From DMER64 sp964542305 (GTDB lineage: Bacteria > Bacteroidota > Bacteroidia > Bacteroidales > UBA932): a stretch of DNA of 30,628 nt. Positions within the stretch are counted from its first letter, which is position 1, and every line of letters begins with the position of its first letter. Positions 15,601 to 22,810 of this stretch are shown in pieces. The notes beneath the pieces are model-generated. The model saw nothing but the letters and a program-made list of their open reading frames with translations. It did not search any database and was not told where the DNA came from. Where the stretch lies: the NCBI GenBank assembly GCA_964542305.1, contig CAZITX010000024.1, positions 1 through 30,628 of the forward strand, given 5' to 3'. Made by a program: the position numbers and the translations under genes.

Positions 15601-18600
15601 TGCTTGCCCGCCAGTTGACCACAGAAGGTGATACTCCTGCCGCTGCCGGAATCAAAACATATCCTCCGCAGGAATATTACCCGCTTACGGAAACCCAGAA
15701 AGGCATATATTACGATTGGGAGAAAGCCCGGGAAGCCCTGCAATACAACATACCTGTAGCCATCTGCAGCGGTGATACCAAAACGTTTGAGCCTGCCAGG
15801 CTGAAAGAAGCCTTGATCAAAGTAATGGATAAACACCACACCCTGAAAACCCGCCTGGTTTTGCATCAGGGAGAAGTTATGCAGCAGCGCCGGGACAATC
15901 AGCCCACTGAAATATTGGTACATAGTGCCGATGAAGACAAGATGAAGTCTGTCATGACGCAATTCGTGCAGCCTTTTGACCTTTTCAACGACAACCTGTA
16001 CCGTTTTGAAATCTATACCACCCAATCTTCCGTTTACCTGTTGATGGACTTCCATCACATTGTCTTAGACGGTGCCTCCATGGGCATTTTCATGCAGGAT
16101 TTGAAGCAAGTCCTGGAAGGAAAAGAACTTTTTGCCGAGTTGGTCACTGCCTTCGATGTATCCTTGTACGAGCAGGAAGCCCTGCAATCTCCCGTTTTCC
16201 TGCAGGCCGAGGAATATTTCGATGCCCTGACCGGGGGCGAGTGCACCATGTCTGTGATCCCGCCTTCGCCCAAAGTGCCGGAAGGAAAAGAAGCCGGTGA
16301 GTATAGTGAAACCGTTTCCGGAAAGGTCATTGACACCTTTTGCCGGGATTACGGTGTGACGGCCAACACGTTTTTCCTCTCGGCCTTAACCCAGTCAGTA
16401 CAGAGGTATACCCGTGAAAATCAGGTAGTGGTAACGGTTTCATCCGGAGGCAGGGCCGATCCGCAACTGTCCCGGACTGTAGGTATGTTCGTAAAAACGC
16501 TGCCAATTAAAACGGATATGAAACCCCGGCCTTTTATAGAATTTGCCAAAGACACCCAGGAACAGATGTTCAACACCATGGAGCACGAAATCTTTCCTTT
16601 CACCAAGATGGTTGACAAATACGGGATCGTGCCCCAGATCAATTACGTGTACGAAGGAGGACTTGGCATTGAAATGAGTGTGGACAACAAGCCCCTTGAT
16701 GTGATATTCCTGGAACTGGAAGCCGCCAAATTTCCTTTTGGAGTAGTGGTAGAACCCGAAGGCACCGGTTACAGTTTATCCATACAATACGATGCCGGTA
16801 AATACGCCCGGGAAGACGTGGTGCGTTTTGTGGAACTTTATAAAAACATTGTCTCTGAAGCAGCTTTGCGCCCCGATACCCTGACTACTGAACTCTCCCT
16901 TATGGAACCGTCCGTAAGGCAACAGGTACTTGAGTTTTCACAAGGAGTCCGGTTGCCCTATGATACCTCAAAAACCTTCATTGACCTGTTACGTGAAAAT
17001 GCCCGCAAATATCCTCAAAACAAAGCCGTAGCAGACAAGAAAGGATTCCTTACATACGAAAATCTGGACAGGTATTCAGACCGTCTGGCAGCGGAACTCG
17101 CTGCCATGGGAGTAGTTCCGGGTGCTTTTGTGGCCGTGATGATGTCCCGTCGCAAAGAATACGTGGTCAGTATTGTGGCCATACAGAAAGCCTGCGGGGC
17201 ATACGTTCCCATGGACAGTGAATATCCCAACGACCGGTTGCTTTATATGCTGGAAAACAGTGAATCAAAAGTATTGATCACAGAAAGGAAGATCTATGAA
17301 TCCAAAAAGAAGGAAGGTGATTTTCATGTGGACAGCGTCCTTTTTGTAGATGAATTTGACTTTGAAAAGGAACGTATCCTGGATGTACAACCTCCTAAAA
17401 CAGAGGATCTTGCTTATATGATCTACACTTCCGGTTCAACAGGAAAACCCAAAGGCGTGATGATCCGTCACCTCTCGTTGGCCGCTAAAGTTCACTGGCA
17501 GGTACACGACCTGGAGATCACCCCGCAGGATGCCAACGTTTGTCATCCCAGTTTCAGCTTTGACGCCTCGGTGGACGATCTGTTCGGGCCGCTGGCTGGG
17601 GGTGCATCCGTTCACATCCTGAGTGAAGACATGCGTCAGAATATGATGGAATTGTACCAATATACGGTAAACAACCATATAACCGGGGGATCGTTCAGCA
17701 CCCAATTTGGATTGGAAATGGTCAACCAGTTTGAACTGCCCCTGAGGTACATCATTATGGGTGGCGAAAAAATGGTTCCGGTAAAGAAACGTAACGTGCA
17801 AATAATCAATGGTTATGGTCCTACCGAATTTACTGTATGCTCCAGCTACCATAAGGTAGATCAAACCCTGGACACCGAAAACATTCCCATTGGAAAACCC
17901 GTTCCCAACACGTGGTCTTACGTACTGGATTCCAGGCAGCAATTGTTACCTCCCGGTATCCCAGGCGAATTATGCCTGGCAGGCCGTCAGACGGCGTTGG
18001 GATACTGGAAACGGGAAGATTTGACCGGGGAGCGTTTCATTCCCAATCCTTATGCCCAATCGGAAGACGATGCGATCCTTTACCGCACCGGGGATCTGGT
18101 ACGCTGGAATGGAAAAGGAGAAATGGAATACATGGGACGTATTGACAGCCAGATTAAATTGCGGGGATTCCGTATTGAACTGGGCGAAATTGAAACCCTC
18201 ATGGCCAAGTACAAAGGTATTGCCTCTGCCGTAGCCGATGTCAGGGAATTCGGGGGCGCCCAGCAGCTGGTAGGGTATTACGTGGTGGAACCTTTCGGAA
18301 AGGTAGATGCGGCAGACCTGGAATCATACCTGCGGTCCTCTCTGACCGAATATATGGTTCCCTCGGCCTTTGTGGAAATGAAAACCTTCCCCCTGACACC
18401 TAACGGAAAGGTCAACCGGAAACTGCTGCCTTTGCCGGAACTGGTCCGGGAGCATCCCTACGTGGCCCCTGAAAACAAGCTGGAAGAAGACCTGTGCAAG
18501 ATCTACGCAGACATCCTGCAATTGGAACAAGTAGGAATTCTGGACGATTTCTTCCACATTGGAGGTACTTCCATGTCTGCCATCAAGGCCATCATCCGCA

Positions 18601-19907
18601 TCATCAACCTGGGCCACGACATCAAATACGGAGATCTGTTCCAACACAAGACGCCCAAGGCCATCGCAGCATTCCTGACCGAATCCGCAGGGGCAAAAGA
18701 AAAAGAGAAGGAAAGTCAGGCGAAGAAAGGGATAGGGGATTACGATTACACGGCCATTGACAAGCTGCTGGGCAAGGCAAAACCGCAACTCTGGGACGGC
18801 TACACCCCGCGCAACGTGGGGGATGCACTCCTGACCGGGGCCACCGGCTACCTGGGGATACACCTGTTGAAACAACTTATAGAAGAGGAAGATAACGTTA
18901 TTTATTGCATGGTTCGCGCCAAAGGGGTTGTGACCCCGGAAAGGCGGTTGAAATCGCAATTGATGTATTATTTTTCCGATACGTACGAAGAGCTGTTTGG
19001 CAAACGCATCATTCCCGTGGACGGAGACATCACCAACCCCGGAACGCTGGAATCCCTGAAAGGTATGGGAATCGGGACCGTATACAACTGTGCCGCGGTG
19101 GTGAAGCATTATGCCGCCGGGGATGAACTGGAAAAGATCAACGTGGAAGGGGTTTCCAACCTGGTGGACTTTTGCCGCAGCGATAACGCACGGCTGATCC
19201 ATGTTTCAACCGTCAGTGTGAGTGGCATGCGTGCGAAAGACTCGGCAAATAATGCGGTTCTGGATGAATCGGGGTTGTACATAGGCCAGGAAATTGATAA
19301 TCAGTACGTTCGGAGCAAATTCCTTTCGGAAAGGGTCGTTTTGCAAGCCGTTGCCGAGGGGATGGACGGGAAGGTCATGCGGGTGGGAAACCTCATGGGA
19401 CGCCACTCCGACGGGGAATTCCAGATCAATTTCCATAGCAATGCGTTTATCAACACCCTGAAATCTTACAAGGTGCTGGGGATGTTCCCGCTGAGCGGAT
19501 TGATAGCCCCTGCCGAGGTATCGCCCATAGACTGCGTGGCCCGGGCCGTATACGTGTTGTCCAAAACGCCTTCAGAGGTGGTGGTGTTGCACGCTTACAA
19601 CAATTACCGGTTGAACATGGCTAACCTGGTATATGCTATGAAAGATTACGGTTTTGATATTGAGCTGGTTTCGGATGAACGTTTCAACCTTCACTTTAAG
19701 GAGATGATGCAGGATCCTTCAAAGAGCGAATACCTGGGAGGCTTGCTTCACTACGGTACGGACACAGAAAAAGTACCCGTCCCGGATGACAACAGCTACA
19801 CAACTTTATTGCTTTACCGCAACGATGTACGCTGGCCGCTTGCCGATGAAGGGTACTCTTTAAAATTGATAGAAATGCTGGACGGAATGGGATTCTTTGA
19901 CCAATGA
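12594..19907 (+). CDS. Two-module nonribosomal peptide synthetase with reductive release (C-A-T-C-A-T-R)
   Basis: A 2437-residue megasynthase. Domains in order: C1 (about 5-420, HHIAYDG at 131-137); A1 (440-926, YTSGSTGKPKG, YGPTE 721-725, YRTGDL 810-815, NGKVDRK 917-923); T1 (935-1010, Ser972); C2 (1026-1445, HHIVLDG 1154-1160); A2 (1460-1946, YGPTE 1741-1745, YRTGDL 1830-1835); T2 (1955-2030, Ser1993 in GGTSM); terminal reductase (2075-2437, TGATGYLG 2081-2088, Thr2206, Tyr2238, Lys2242). There is no thioesterase. It would couple two amino acids and release the chain with NAD(P)H as an aldehyde or alcohol. Starting with a C domain suggests N-acylation of the first residue, or a donor from another protein. 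The two modules are strikingly alike. No transporter or tailoring gene adjoins. Confidence 0.95.
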   Translation: MQQKTYPLTNAQKGMYYEWQKDKELTQYNNPFLYEFPENIQAQKLHDALVKTVQAHPFLKLKLKLLGNGEVVQYFVKEDPVNIPVYETVEEGLRERLLKTVKPFDLLSGEPLYRIDLYKTPRKIYVLLDIHHIAYDGSSSIVFHKDLVKAYNGEELQEESFTCGDFALFETERMKGGEYKRDEAYFTERLSGVTPAKLPILNRSEQAAGMLDKVSEYIDYQEISDYCKRLEISPNNLFAGALGICLNRYTREKKLCFCTAHNGRIDERVQENVGMFVKTLPVVVETDPGQKLEDYLKGIRTDMKELWTHQTYPFADMVTHFGIAMDLTYTYQKGILEYFEMPQGHVKMEYMHEGSTHDKLSIYIYQFPDNFEIRCEYNNALYDRDYMEVFAASLKNTLEEILAADPSKTACSAITIVNPAEKEKVLEFARGNELAYDNTKSFPDLFRAQVAKNPNNPAVKDISGTLTYEQLDRQSDVMARKLTAMGVKPDDFVAVVLSRRKEYVVTVLGIQKARAAYVPMDSEYPIDRLLYMMDDSRSAVLVTEKELYAKKQAEGDFKHHNVLFLEDIHLDAPVEKVTDLPGPDNLAYMIYTSGSTGKPKGVMISHRGLVAMSKAHAHDMDIVPEDNNICHASFSFDASVHDIFPPLSAGACIHVIPSEMRQDMVMLYDYMIQNHITGGTFSTQFGLELINQFELPMKYMLVGGEKMFPVKKRNLKIVNGYGPTEFTVCSDYHILDQDKDTGNIPIGRPVPNSWSYVLDDKQQLLPAGVAGELCLAGPQIALGYWLREDITAERFLPNPYTNGPVNDKLYRTGDLVRWRSDGLLEYLGRIDTQVKLRGFRIELGEIETVLSKFPGIVSAVADVKEFGGAQQLCAYYQAEGDMDISEEALLEHLRASLTDYMVPSALLKLKAFPMTPNGKVDRKKLPIPHLALKEIIPPQTIMEKDLFAIVEEILKTDQFGVTTNLLSIGLTSLLAIRFSVVVKQKMDINLPTKDILKLKTIRLLARQLTTEGDTPAAAGIKTYPPQEYYPLTETQKGIYYDWEKAREALQYNIPVAICSGDTKTFEPARLKEALIKVMDKHHTLKTRLVLHQGEVMQQRRDNQPTEILVHSADEDKMKSVMTQFVQPFDLFNDNLYRFEIYTTQSSVYLLMDFHHIVLDGASMGIFMQDLKQVLEGKELFAELVTAFDVSLYEQEALQSPVFLQAEEYFDALTGGECTMSVIPPSPKVPEGKEAGEYSETVSGKVIDTFCRDYGVTANTFFLSALTQSVQRYTRENQVVVTVSSGGRADPQLSRTVGMFVKTLPIKTDMKPRPFIEFAKDTQEQMFNTMEHEIFPFTKMVDKYGIVPQINYVYEGGLGIEMSVDNKPLDVIFLELEAAKFPFGVVVEPEGTGYSLSIQYDAGKYAREDVVRFVELYKNIVSEAALRPDTLTTELSLMEPSVRQQVLEFSQGVRLPYDTSKTFIDLLRENARKYPQNKAVADKKGFLTYENLDRYSDRLAAELAAMGVVPGAFVAVMMSRRKEYVVSIVAIQKACGAYVPMDSEYPNDRLLYMLENSESKVLITERKIYESKKKEGDFHVDSVLFVDEFDFEKERILDVQPPKTEDLAYMIYTSGSTGKPKGVMIRHLSLAAKVHWQVHDLEITPQDANVCHPSFSFDASVDDLFGPLAGGASVHILSEDMRQNMMELYQYTVNNHITGGSFSTQFGLEMVNQFELPLRYIIMGGEKMVPVKKRNVQIINGYGPTEFTVCSSYHKVDQTLDTENIPIGKPVPNTWSYVLDSRQQLLPPGIPGELCLAGRQTALGYWKREDLTGERFIPNPYAQSEDDAILYRTGDLVRWNGKGEMEYMGRIDSQIKLRGFRIELGEIETLMAKYKGIASAVADVREFGGAQQLVGYYVVEPFGKVDAADLESYLRSSLTEYMVPSAFVEMKTFPLTPNGKVNRKLLPLPELVREHPYVAPENKLEEDLCKIYADILQLEQVGILDDFFHIGGTSMSAIKAIIRIINLGHDIKYGDLFQHKTPKAIAAFLTESAGAKEKEKESQAKKGIGDYDYTAIDKLLGKAKPQLWDGYTPRNVGDALLTGATGYLGIHLLKQLIEEEDNVIYCMVRAKGVVTPERRLKSQLMYYFSDTYEELFGKRIIPVDGDITNPGTLESLKGMGIGTVYNCAAVVKHYAAGDELEKINVEGVSNLVDFCRSDNARLIHVSTVSVSGMRAKDSANNAVLDESGLYIGQEIDNQYVRSKFLSERVVLQAVAEGMDGKVMRVGNLMGRHSDGEFQINFHSNAFINTLKSYKVLGMFPLSGLIAPAEVSPIDCVARAVYVLSKTPSEVVVLHAYNNYRLNMANLVYAMKDYGFDIELVSDERFNLHFKEMMQDPSKSEYLGGLLHYGTDTEKVPVPDDNSYTTLLLYRNDVRWPLADEGYSLKLIEMLDGMGFFDQ
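12606..15623 (+). other. NRPS module 1 (C1-A1-T1)
   Basis: By hand alignment to GrsA, A1 pocket residues are D637, A638, H641, T680, L701, G703, G720, V728, C729 and K919 (DAHTLGGVCK). I know no exact match. The T278-equivalent Thr and the V-C-K ending recall Phe/Trp-type pockets, so a bulky aromatic residue is a weak guess. The T1 core reads SIGLTSLLAIR, with Leu-Thr in place of the usual Gly-His/Asp before the active Ser972. Confidence 0.75.
15669..18683 (+). other. NRPS module 2 (C2-A2-T2)
   Basis: A2 pocket residues by hand alignment are D1657, A1658, D1661, S1700, I1721, G1723, G1740, V1748, C1749 and K1939 (DADSIGGVCK). This differs at two positions from the bacitracin lysine code as I recall it (DAESIGSVCK). 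An acidic residue at the third position suits a cationic side chain such as Lys, Orn or Arg. T2 has the normal FFHIGGTSM core. Confidence 0.75.
18816..19904 (+). other. NRPS terminal thioester reductase domain
   Basis: An SDR-fold reductase with the Rossmann motif TGATGYLG and the Thr-Tyr-Lys catalytic set (HVSTVSVS, NQYVRSK). It is of the type that cleaves the carrier-bound thioester by hydride transfer. Two-electron release gives an aldehyde; a second reduction would give an alcohol. Confidence 0.9.
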
Positions 19908-19919
19908 TCAAAGAATCCC
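19889..19919 (+). repeat. Perfect 12-bp inverted repeat spanning the NRPS stop codon
   Basis: GGGATTCTTTGA (19889-19900) and its exact complement TCAAAGAATCCC (19908-19919) enclose a 7-nt loop that contains the TGA stop. No T-run follows on either strand, so it is not a classical terminator; it could stabilise the 3' end of the message. Confidence 0.85.
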
Positions 19920-19965
19920 CTGTTGTTCCAGGATAAGCTGTTGTTCCAGGATAAGCTGTTGTTCC
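19920..19965 (+). repeat. 18-bp tandem repeat after the NRPS gene
   Basis: Two full and one partial copy of CTGTTGTTCCAGGATAAG follow the stop-codon hairpin and fill most of the gap before the convergent esterase. Confidence 0.9.
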
Positions 19966-20001
19966 GAAATACGTTGCAAAGATTTCCGGAGGGATTCTTA
20001 T

Positions 20002-21141
20002 TTACTTGAAAAGAAGCTTTCCGAAAATGGTCAGGTAGGTCCTCCAATTAGGCCAGGTGTGACCGCCTCCGCTCACGTGGTAGGTGTGTTTCAATCCGTT
20101 GCGTTCCAGAGCCTGGTGCAAGGCATTGGCAGATTCAAACAGGAAATCCTGGTCTCCGCAGCCTACCCAGTAGAGTTTGTAACCGGCTTTTTTGATAGCC
20201 TGCAATTCCGCGTCAATTTCCTGCCCGTCACGAATCCCCATACTCAAAGGACAAATGTAGCCGAACATTCCCGGGTACAGGTTACTAACAGACATGGTGT
20301 GTCCTCCGCCCATGGACAATCCGGCTACGGCGCGGCTTTCTGGTTTGTTTATGGTGCGGAAGTGCTTTTCAACGTAAGGGATGATGTCTTTTACCAGTGA
20401 GTTCACATAGAGGTTGGCCGTGTTTGGATCACCCCACTGGAATTCCTTTTCAGGCAACATAAGCGTTTTTGCGGCCTGTTGCCAGGGATTCCCGTTGGGC
20501 ATGACCACGATCATGGGCTCGGCTTCTCCCTTTTCAATCATATTGTCCAGTATCTGGCGGGCGCGTCCCATGCTGCTCCAGGCTTCTTCATCACCACCGG
20601 CACCGTGCAAGAGGTACAATACCGGGTATTTCTTCCGGGGATTGGTTTCGTAGCCGTAAGGAGTGTAAACAGTCATCCGACGCTGGATCCCGATGGTGGG
20701 GGAATCGTACCAGACGGATTTCAGATTGCCGCGTTGGGTGGCTTCCTTGTAGTATTCGGATATGCCGCCTTCTACAAGAAGCATACTCAAATAACGTGTT
20801 CCGTCACGCTGCATGAGTACGTTGGACGGGTCGTTCATGCCTACACCGTCCACAATGAAGCTGTAAGTGTAAATTTCGGGATCCGGCAGCGGAATGGTAG
20901 CGGACCAGATGCCCGAAGTATCGCGGGACATGGACAGGGTAGAGCGGTAGTCTGCGTTCCAGGATCCGAACAGGCGGACTTCGTAAGCCCGGGGAGCCAG
21001 CAGGCGGAAAGTTACTTCACTGCCGGTGATCTCGGGAGAAACTATGGGTTCGCGCCCAAAAGAGAAATTACGCAATTCCTGCGCAGATGCTGTGGTGACC
21101 AGGGCGGTCAACAGAATAAACAGTACTGTGATTTTTTTCAT
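20002..21141 (-). CDS. Secreted CE1-type esterase with N-terminal E-set/CBM48-like domain
   Basis: A 379-residue secreted protein. Residues 1-20 are a signal peptide cut near ASA-Q. Residues 30-125 form an immunoglobulin-like E-set domain (VTFRLLAPRAYEVRLFGSW) of the kind fused to Fes and feruloyl/acetylxylan esterases. Residues 140-379 are an esterase-D alpha/beta hydrolase with YLLHGAGGDEEAW as oxyanion region, nucleophile Ser276 in AGLSMGGGH, and probable acid Asp330 or Asp332 and base His361 (GGGHTWPNW). Family members remove feruloyl or acetyl groups from xylan, or hydrolyse siderophore esters. The first fits the GH3 enzyme in this window. The ATG at 21141 is chosen for the signal peptide. 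It is convergent with the synthetase gene. Confidence 0.9.
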   Translation of the reverse strand: MKKITVLFILLTALVTTASAQELRNFSFGREPIVSPEITGSEVTFRLLAPRAYEVRLFGSWNADYRSTLSMSRDTSGIWSATIPLPDPEIYTYSFIVDGVGMNDPSNVLMQRDGTRYLSMLLVEGGISEYYKEATQRGNLKSVWYDSPTIGIQRRMTVYTPYGYETNPRKKYPVLYLLHGAGGDEEAWSSMGRARQILDNMIEKGEAEPMIVVMPNGNPWQQAAKTLMLPEKEFQWGDPNTANLYVNSLVKDIIPYVEKHFRTINKPESRAVAGLSMGGGHTMSVSNLYPGMFGYICPLSMGIRDGQEIDAELQAIKKAGYKLYWVGCGDQDFLFESANALHQALERNGLKHTYHVSGGGHTWPNWRTYLTIFGKLLFK

Positions 21142-21272
21142 ACTAATGTATATAAGGATTTCAGATATACAAATTTGACTACATACTTCCAATAAAGTTT
21201 ATTGATATGTTCACATAGTTTTCCAATTTGTACGAAAAGTTATACCTTTAATCTTCAAACTTGTTTTTCAAT

Positions 21273-21806
21273 ATGAGACAATACAATCCCTGGCACAACG
21301 TGAACCCCATGGTAGAGGGGTGCGAAGTGAATGCGCTGATAGAGATCAGCAACGGAAGCCGCGCCAAGTACGAACTGGACAAGGAAACCGGGCTGCTGCG
21401 TCTGGACAGGGTGTTGTACTCGGCCGTGTATTATCCTGCCAATTACGGTTTTATCCCAAGGACTTACGCCAAAGACGACGATCCGCTGGACGTGCTGGTC
21501 CTCTCCCAGATAGCCATCCAGCCCCTGTGCATAGTGCGTGTTAAGATCATAGGGGTGATGCAGATGGTAGACCAGGGAAAAGCTGACGACAAACTCATTG
21601 CCGTGGCCAGTCACGACAAAAGCGTCAGCCACATAGATAAGATCAAAGATATGCCTCCAATTTTTGATTCCGAGCTAAAACAATTCTTCGAGGAATACAA
21701 ACGTCTTGAAGAAAAAGACGTCCTGGTGGAAGACTTCTCCGACAGAGGCAAAGCCATGGAAATCCTGGAAGATGCCCTGCTGCGTTACAAGCAGCTGTAT
21801 CATTAG
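21273..21806 (+). CDS. ppa: Inorganic pyrophosphatase (family I)
   Basis: A 177-residue soluble pyrophosphatase that hydrolyses PPi to phosphate, pulling biosynthetic reactions such as the adenylation steps of peptide synthetases. The metal-binding signature DDDPLDV is at residues 68-74. The N-terminal PWHNV, the YPANYGFIP strand (54-62) and the downstream VASHDKSVSHI block are typical. Length matches the bacterial hexameric family I enzyme. The ATG at 21273 is preferred; the frame continues four codons upstream only with a TTG start. A near-match -7 box, TACCTTTA at 21243-21250, lies about 22 nt upstream. It is a monocistron, with repeat-rich DNA after it. Confidence 0.95.
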   Translation: MRQYNPWHNVNPMVEGCEVNALIEISNGSRAKYELDKETGLLRLDRVLYSAVYYPANYGFIPRTYAKDDDPLDVLVLSQIAIQPLCIVRVKIIGVMQMVDQGKADDKLIAVASHDKSVSHIDKIKDMPPIFDSELKQFFEEYKRLEEKDVLVEDFSDRGKAMEILEDALLRYKQLYH

Positions 21807-21881
21807 TCAGCGGTTGCTTCAGCTTTCGCCGTATGCTATGCGGGACGCCTGCGTATTTTACGGATCGCTGCACGCAAAAAT

Positions 21882-21925
21882 GGTTCACCCAAAGAGGGTT
21901 CAAGCAAGAGGGTTCACGCAAAGAC
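21882..21925 (+). repeat. Three imperfect 15-bp direct repeats
   Basis: GGTTCACCCAAAGAG, GGTTCAAGCAAGAG and GGTTCACGCAAAGAC follow each other without a gap. They sit in the gene-free stretch 21807-22349 after the pyrophosphatase gene. Confidence 0.75.
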
Positions 21926-21997
21926 ATCCCATGAAAAAGAAGTTCTAACTGTCTGTTAACCTAACTTTAATGCATTTTATCCGCAAAACACACGTGT

Positions 21998-22235
21998 TTG
22001 AGGGTGGACTTAGGTTTTTCTGCCATTCATCCTCATTTAGGCCGGTTTTTGAGGATGAACCTGCATTTTTTCGCAACTCATCCTCATTTAGGCCCCTTTT
22101 TGAGGATGAAGCGGAGTTTTTTGCCGATCCATCCTCATGGAAGCCCCTTTTTGAGGACAGAGCTTGGATTTTGGGCCATCCATCCTCAAAAAGTGCTGTT
22201 TCTGAGGACAGACCTTGGATCTTCGGCCATCTGTA
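21998..22235 (+). repeat. 51-bp tandem repeat array with internal palindromes
   Basis: Four full units and a partial leading one, with CATCCTCA at 22028, 22079, 22130 and 22181, exactly 51 bp apart. In the first two units CATCCTCA pairs with TGAGGATG 15 nt later to form a hairpin; in the last two the right arm has drifted to TGAGGACA. Because 51 is 17 codons, two plus-strand frames stay open. One starts at ATG 21970 (88 codons) and would encode 17-residue repeats of the form FFxxSSSFRPLFEDExx. There is no ribosome-binding or promoter signal, so I treat the array as non-coding. Confidence 0.9.
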
Positions 22236-22248
22236 GTTCCTGATTTTG

Positions 22249-22382
22249 GTTGACTACCTGGATGTCTTATCTCTGGGAAAAGTTGACTCGGTTTATAAAT
22301 TATAACTGATATTTGTTGACTTCAGCGTGTTATACCTGAGGTTTGTTTACTAACCAAGTCTTATCCCTGTCAGGGGTTGACT
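22249..22382 (+). repeat. Degenerate ~30-33-bp repeats with GTTGACT cores
   Basis: GTTGACT or a one-base variant recurs at 22249, 22282, 22315, 22345 and 22376, and again at 22606 on the other side of the transposase remnant. Between some cores a partial GTCTTATCyCTG also recurs. The spacing is close to three helical turns. Confidence 0.55.
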
Positions 22383-22587
22383 GAAGGGTAAAAGTAAACA
22401 GTTTTCAGGGATTTCAAACTGCTGATTTCTCTTGATGGCTTCTAACCGGTAACTTTTCCACTTCATATCTCTATCACCGCACAGGTTGATAGCTTCCGAT
22501 GGTACCAGCATGCCGATACTCATGTGAGGCCTCTGGTTATTATAAAAATCTACAGCAACTGACACAGCAGCAACGACTTCGTCGATA
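22350..22587 (-). pseudogene. IS3-family transposase, C-terminal fragment
   Basis: On the minus strand the frame reads HIDEVVAAVSVAVDFYNNQ then RPHMSIGMLVPSEAINL before a TAG at 22350. FYNNQRPHMSIGMLVPSEA is the hallmark end of the integrase-core domain in IS3-group transposases. The catalytic DDE residues and the whole N-terminal part are missing, and the frame runs into an element-end sequence at 22588, so this is a non-functional fragment. Nothing comparable follows in the next 200 bases before the HAD gene. Confidence 0.65.
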
Positions 22588-22810
22588 TGTAGTTTCCTGA
22601 TTTTGGTTGACTGGCTTTAAGTCTTAGCTTGGGATATATGTTGAATTCAAAATGGTGACCTTTTATAATTCATTCACAAGGCCAATGCAAAATAGAGTAG
22701 TGTTGCGAAACAGAATTTTATATGTGCCAAAAATTTTTGGTATACCACAACAGAATGCCACACAATATTTATTCATTTAGTTGATTAGCAGCGTTATATT
22801 ATTTGATACA

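Larger units (their letters stand above)
22232..22612. mobile_element. Remnant of an IS3-type insertion sequence
   Basis: A degraded transposase end (22350-22587) is bracketed by two same-direction copies of an end-like sequence, TGTAG(T)TTCCTGATTTTGG followed by TTGACT, at 22232-22255 and 22588-22612. The second copy interrupts the transposase reading frame on its N-terminal side. Direct rather than inverted copies suggest a nested insertion, deletion or recombination between element ends. Confidence 0.6.

Noticed and set aside
1..20000. Single large hybrid cluster combining the ammonia-lyase operon and the NRPS
   Set aside because: About 8 kb of apparently unrelated genes, several with their own promoters and terminators, lies between them, and strands differ; functional linkage is possible but not supported.
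21970..22236. 88-residue small protein of 17-residue repeats as an annotated gene
   Set aside because: The frame is open only because the unit length is a multiple of three; a second frame is equally open, and there is no promoter, ribosome-binding site or recognisable fold.
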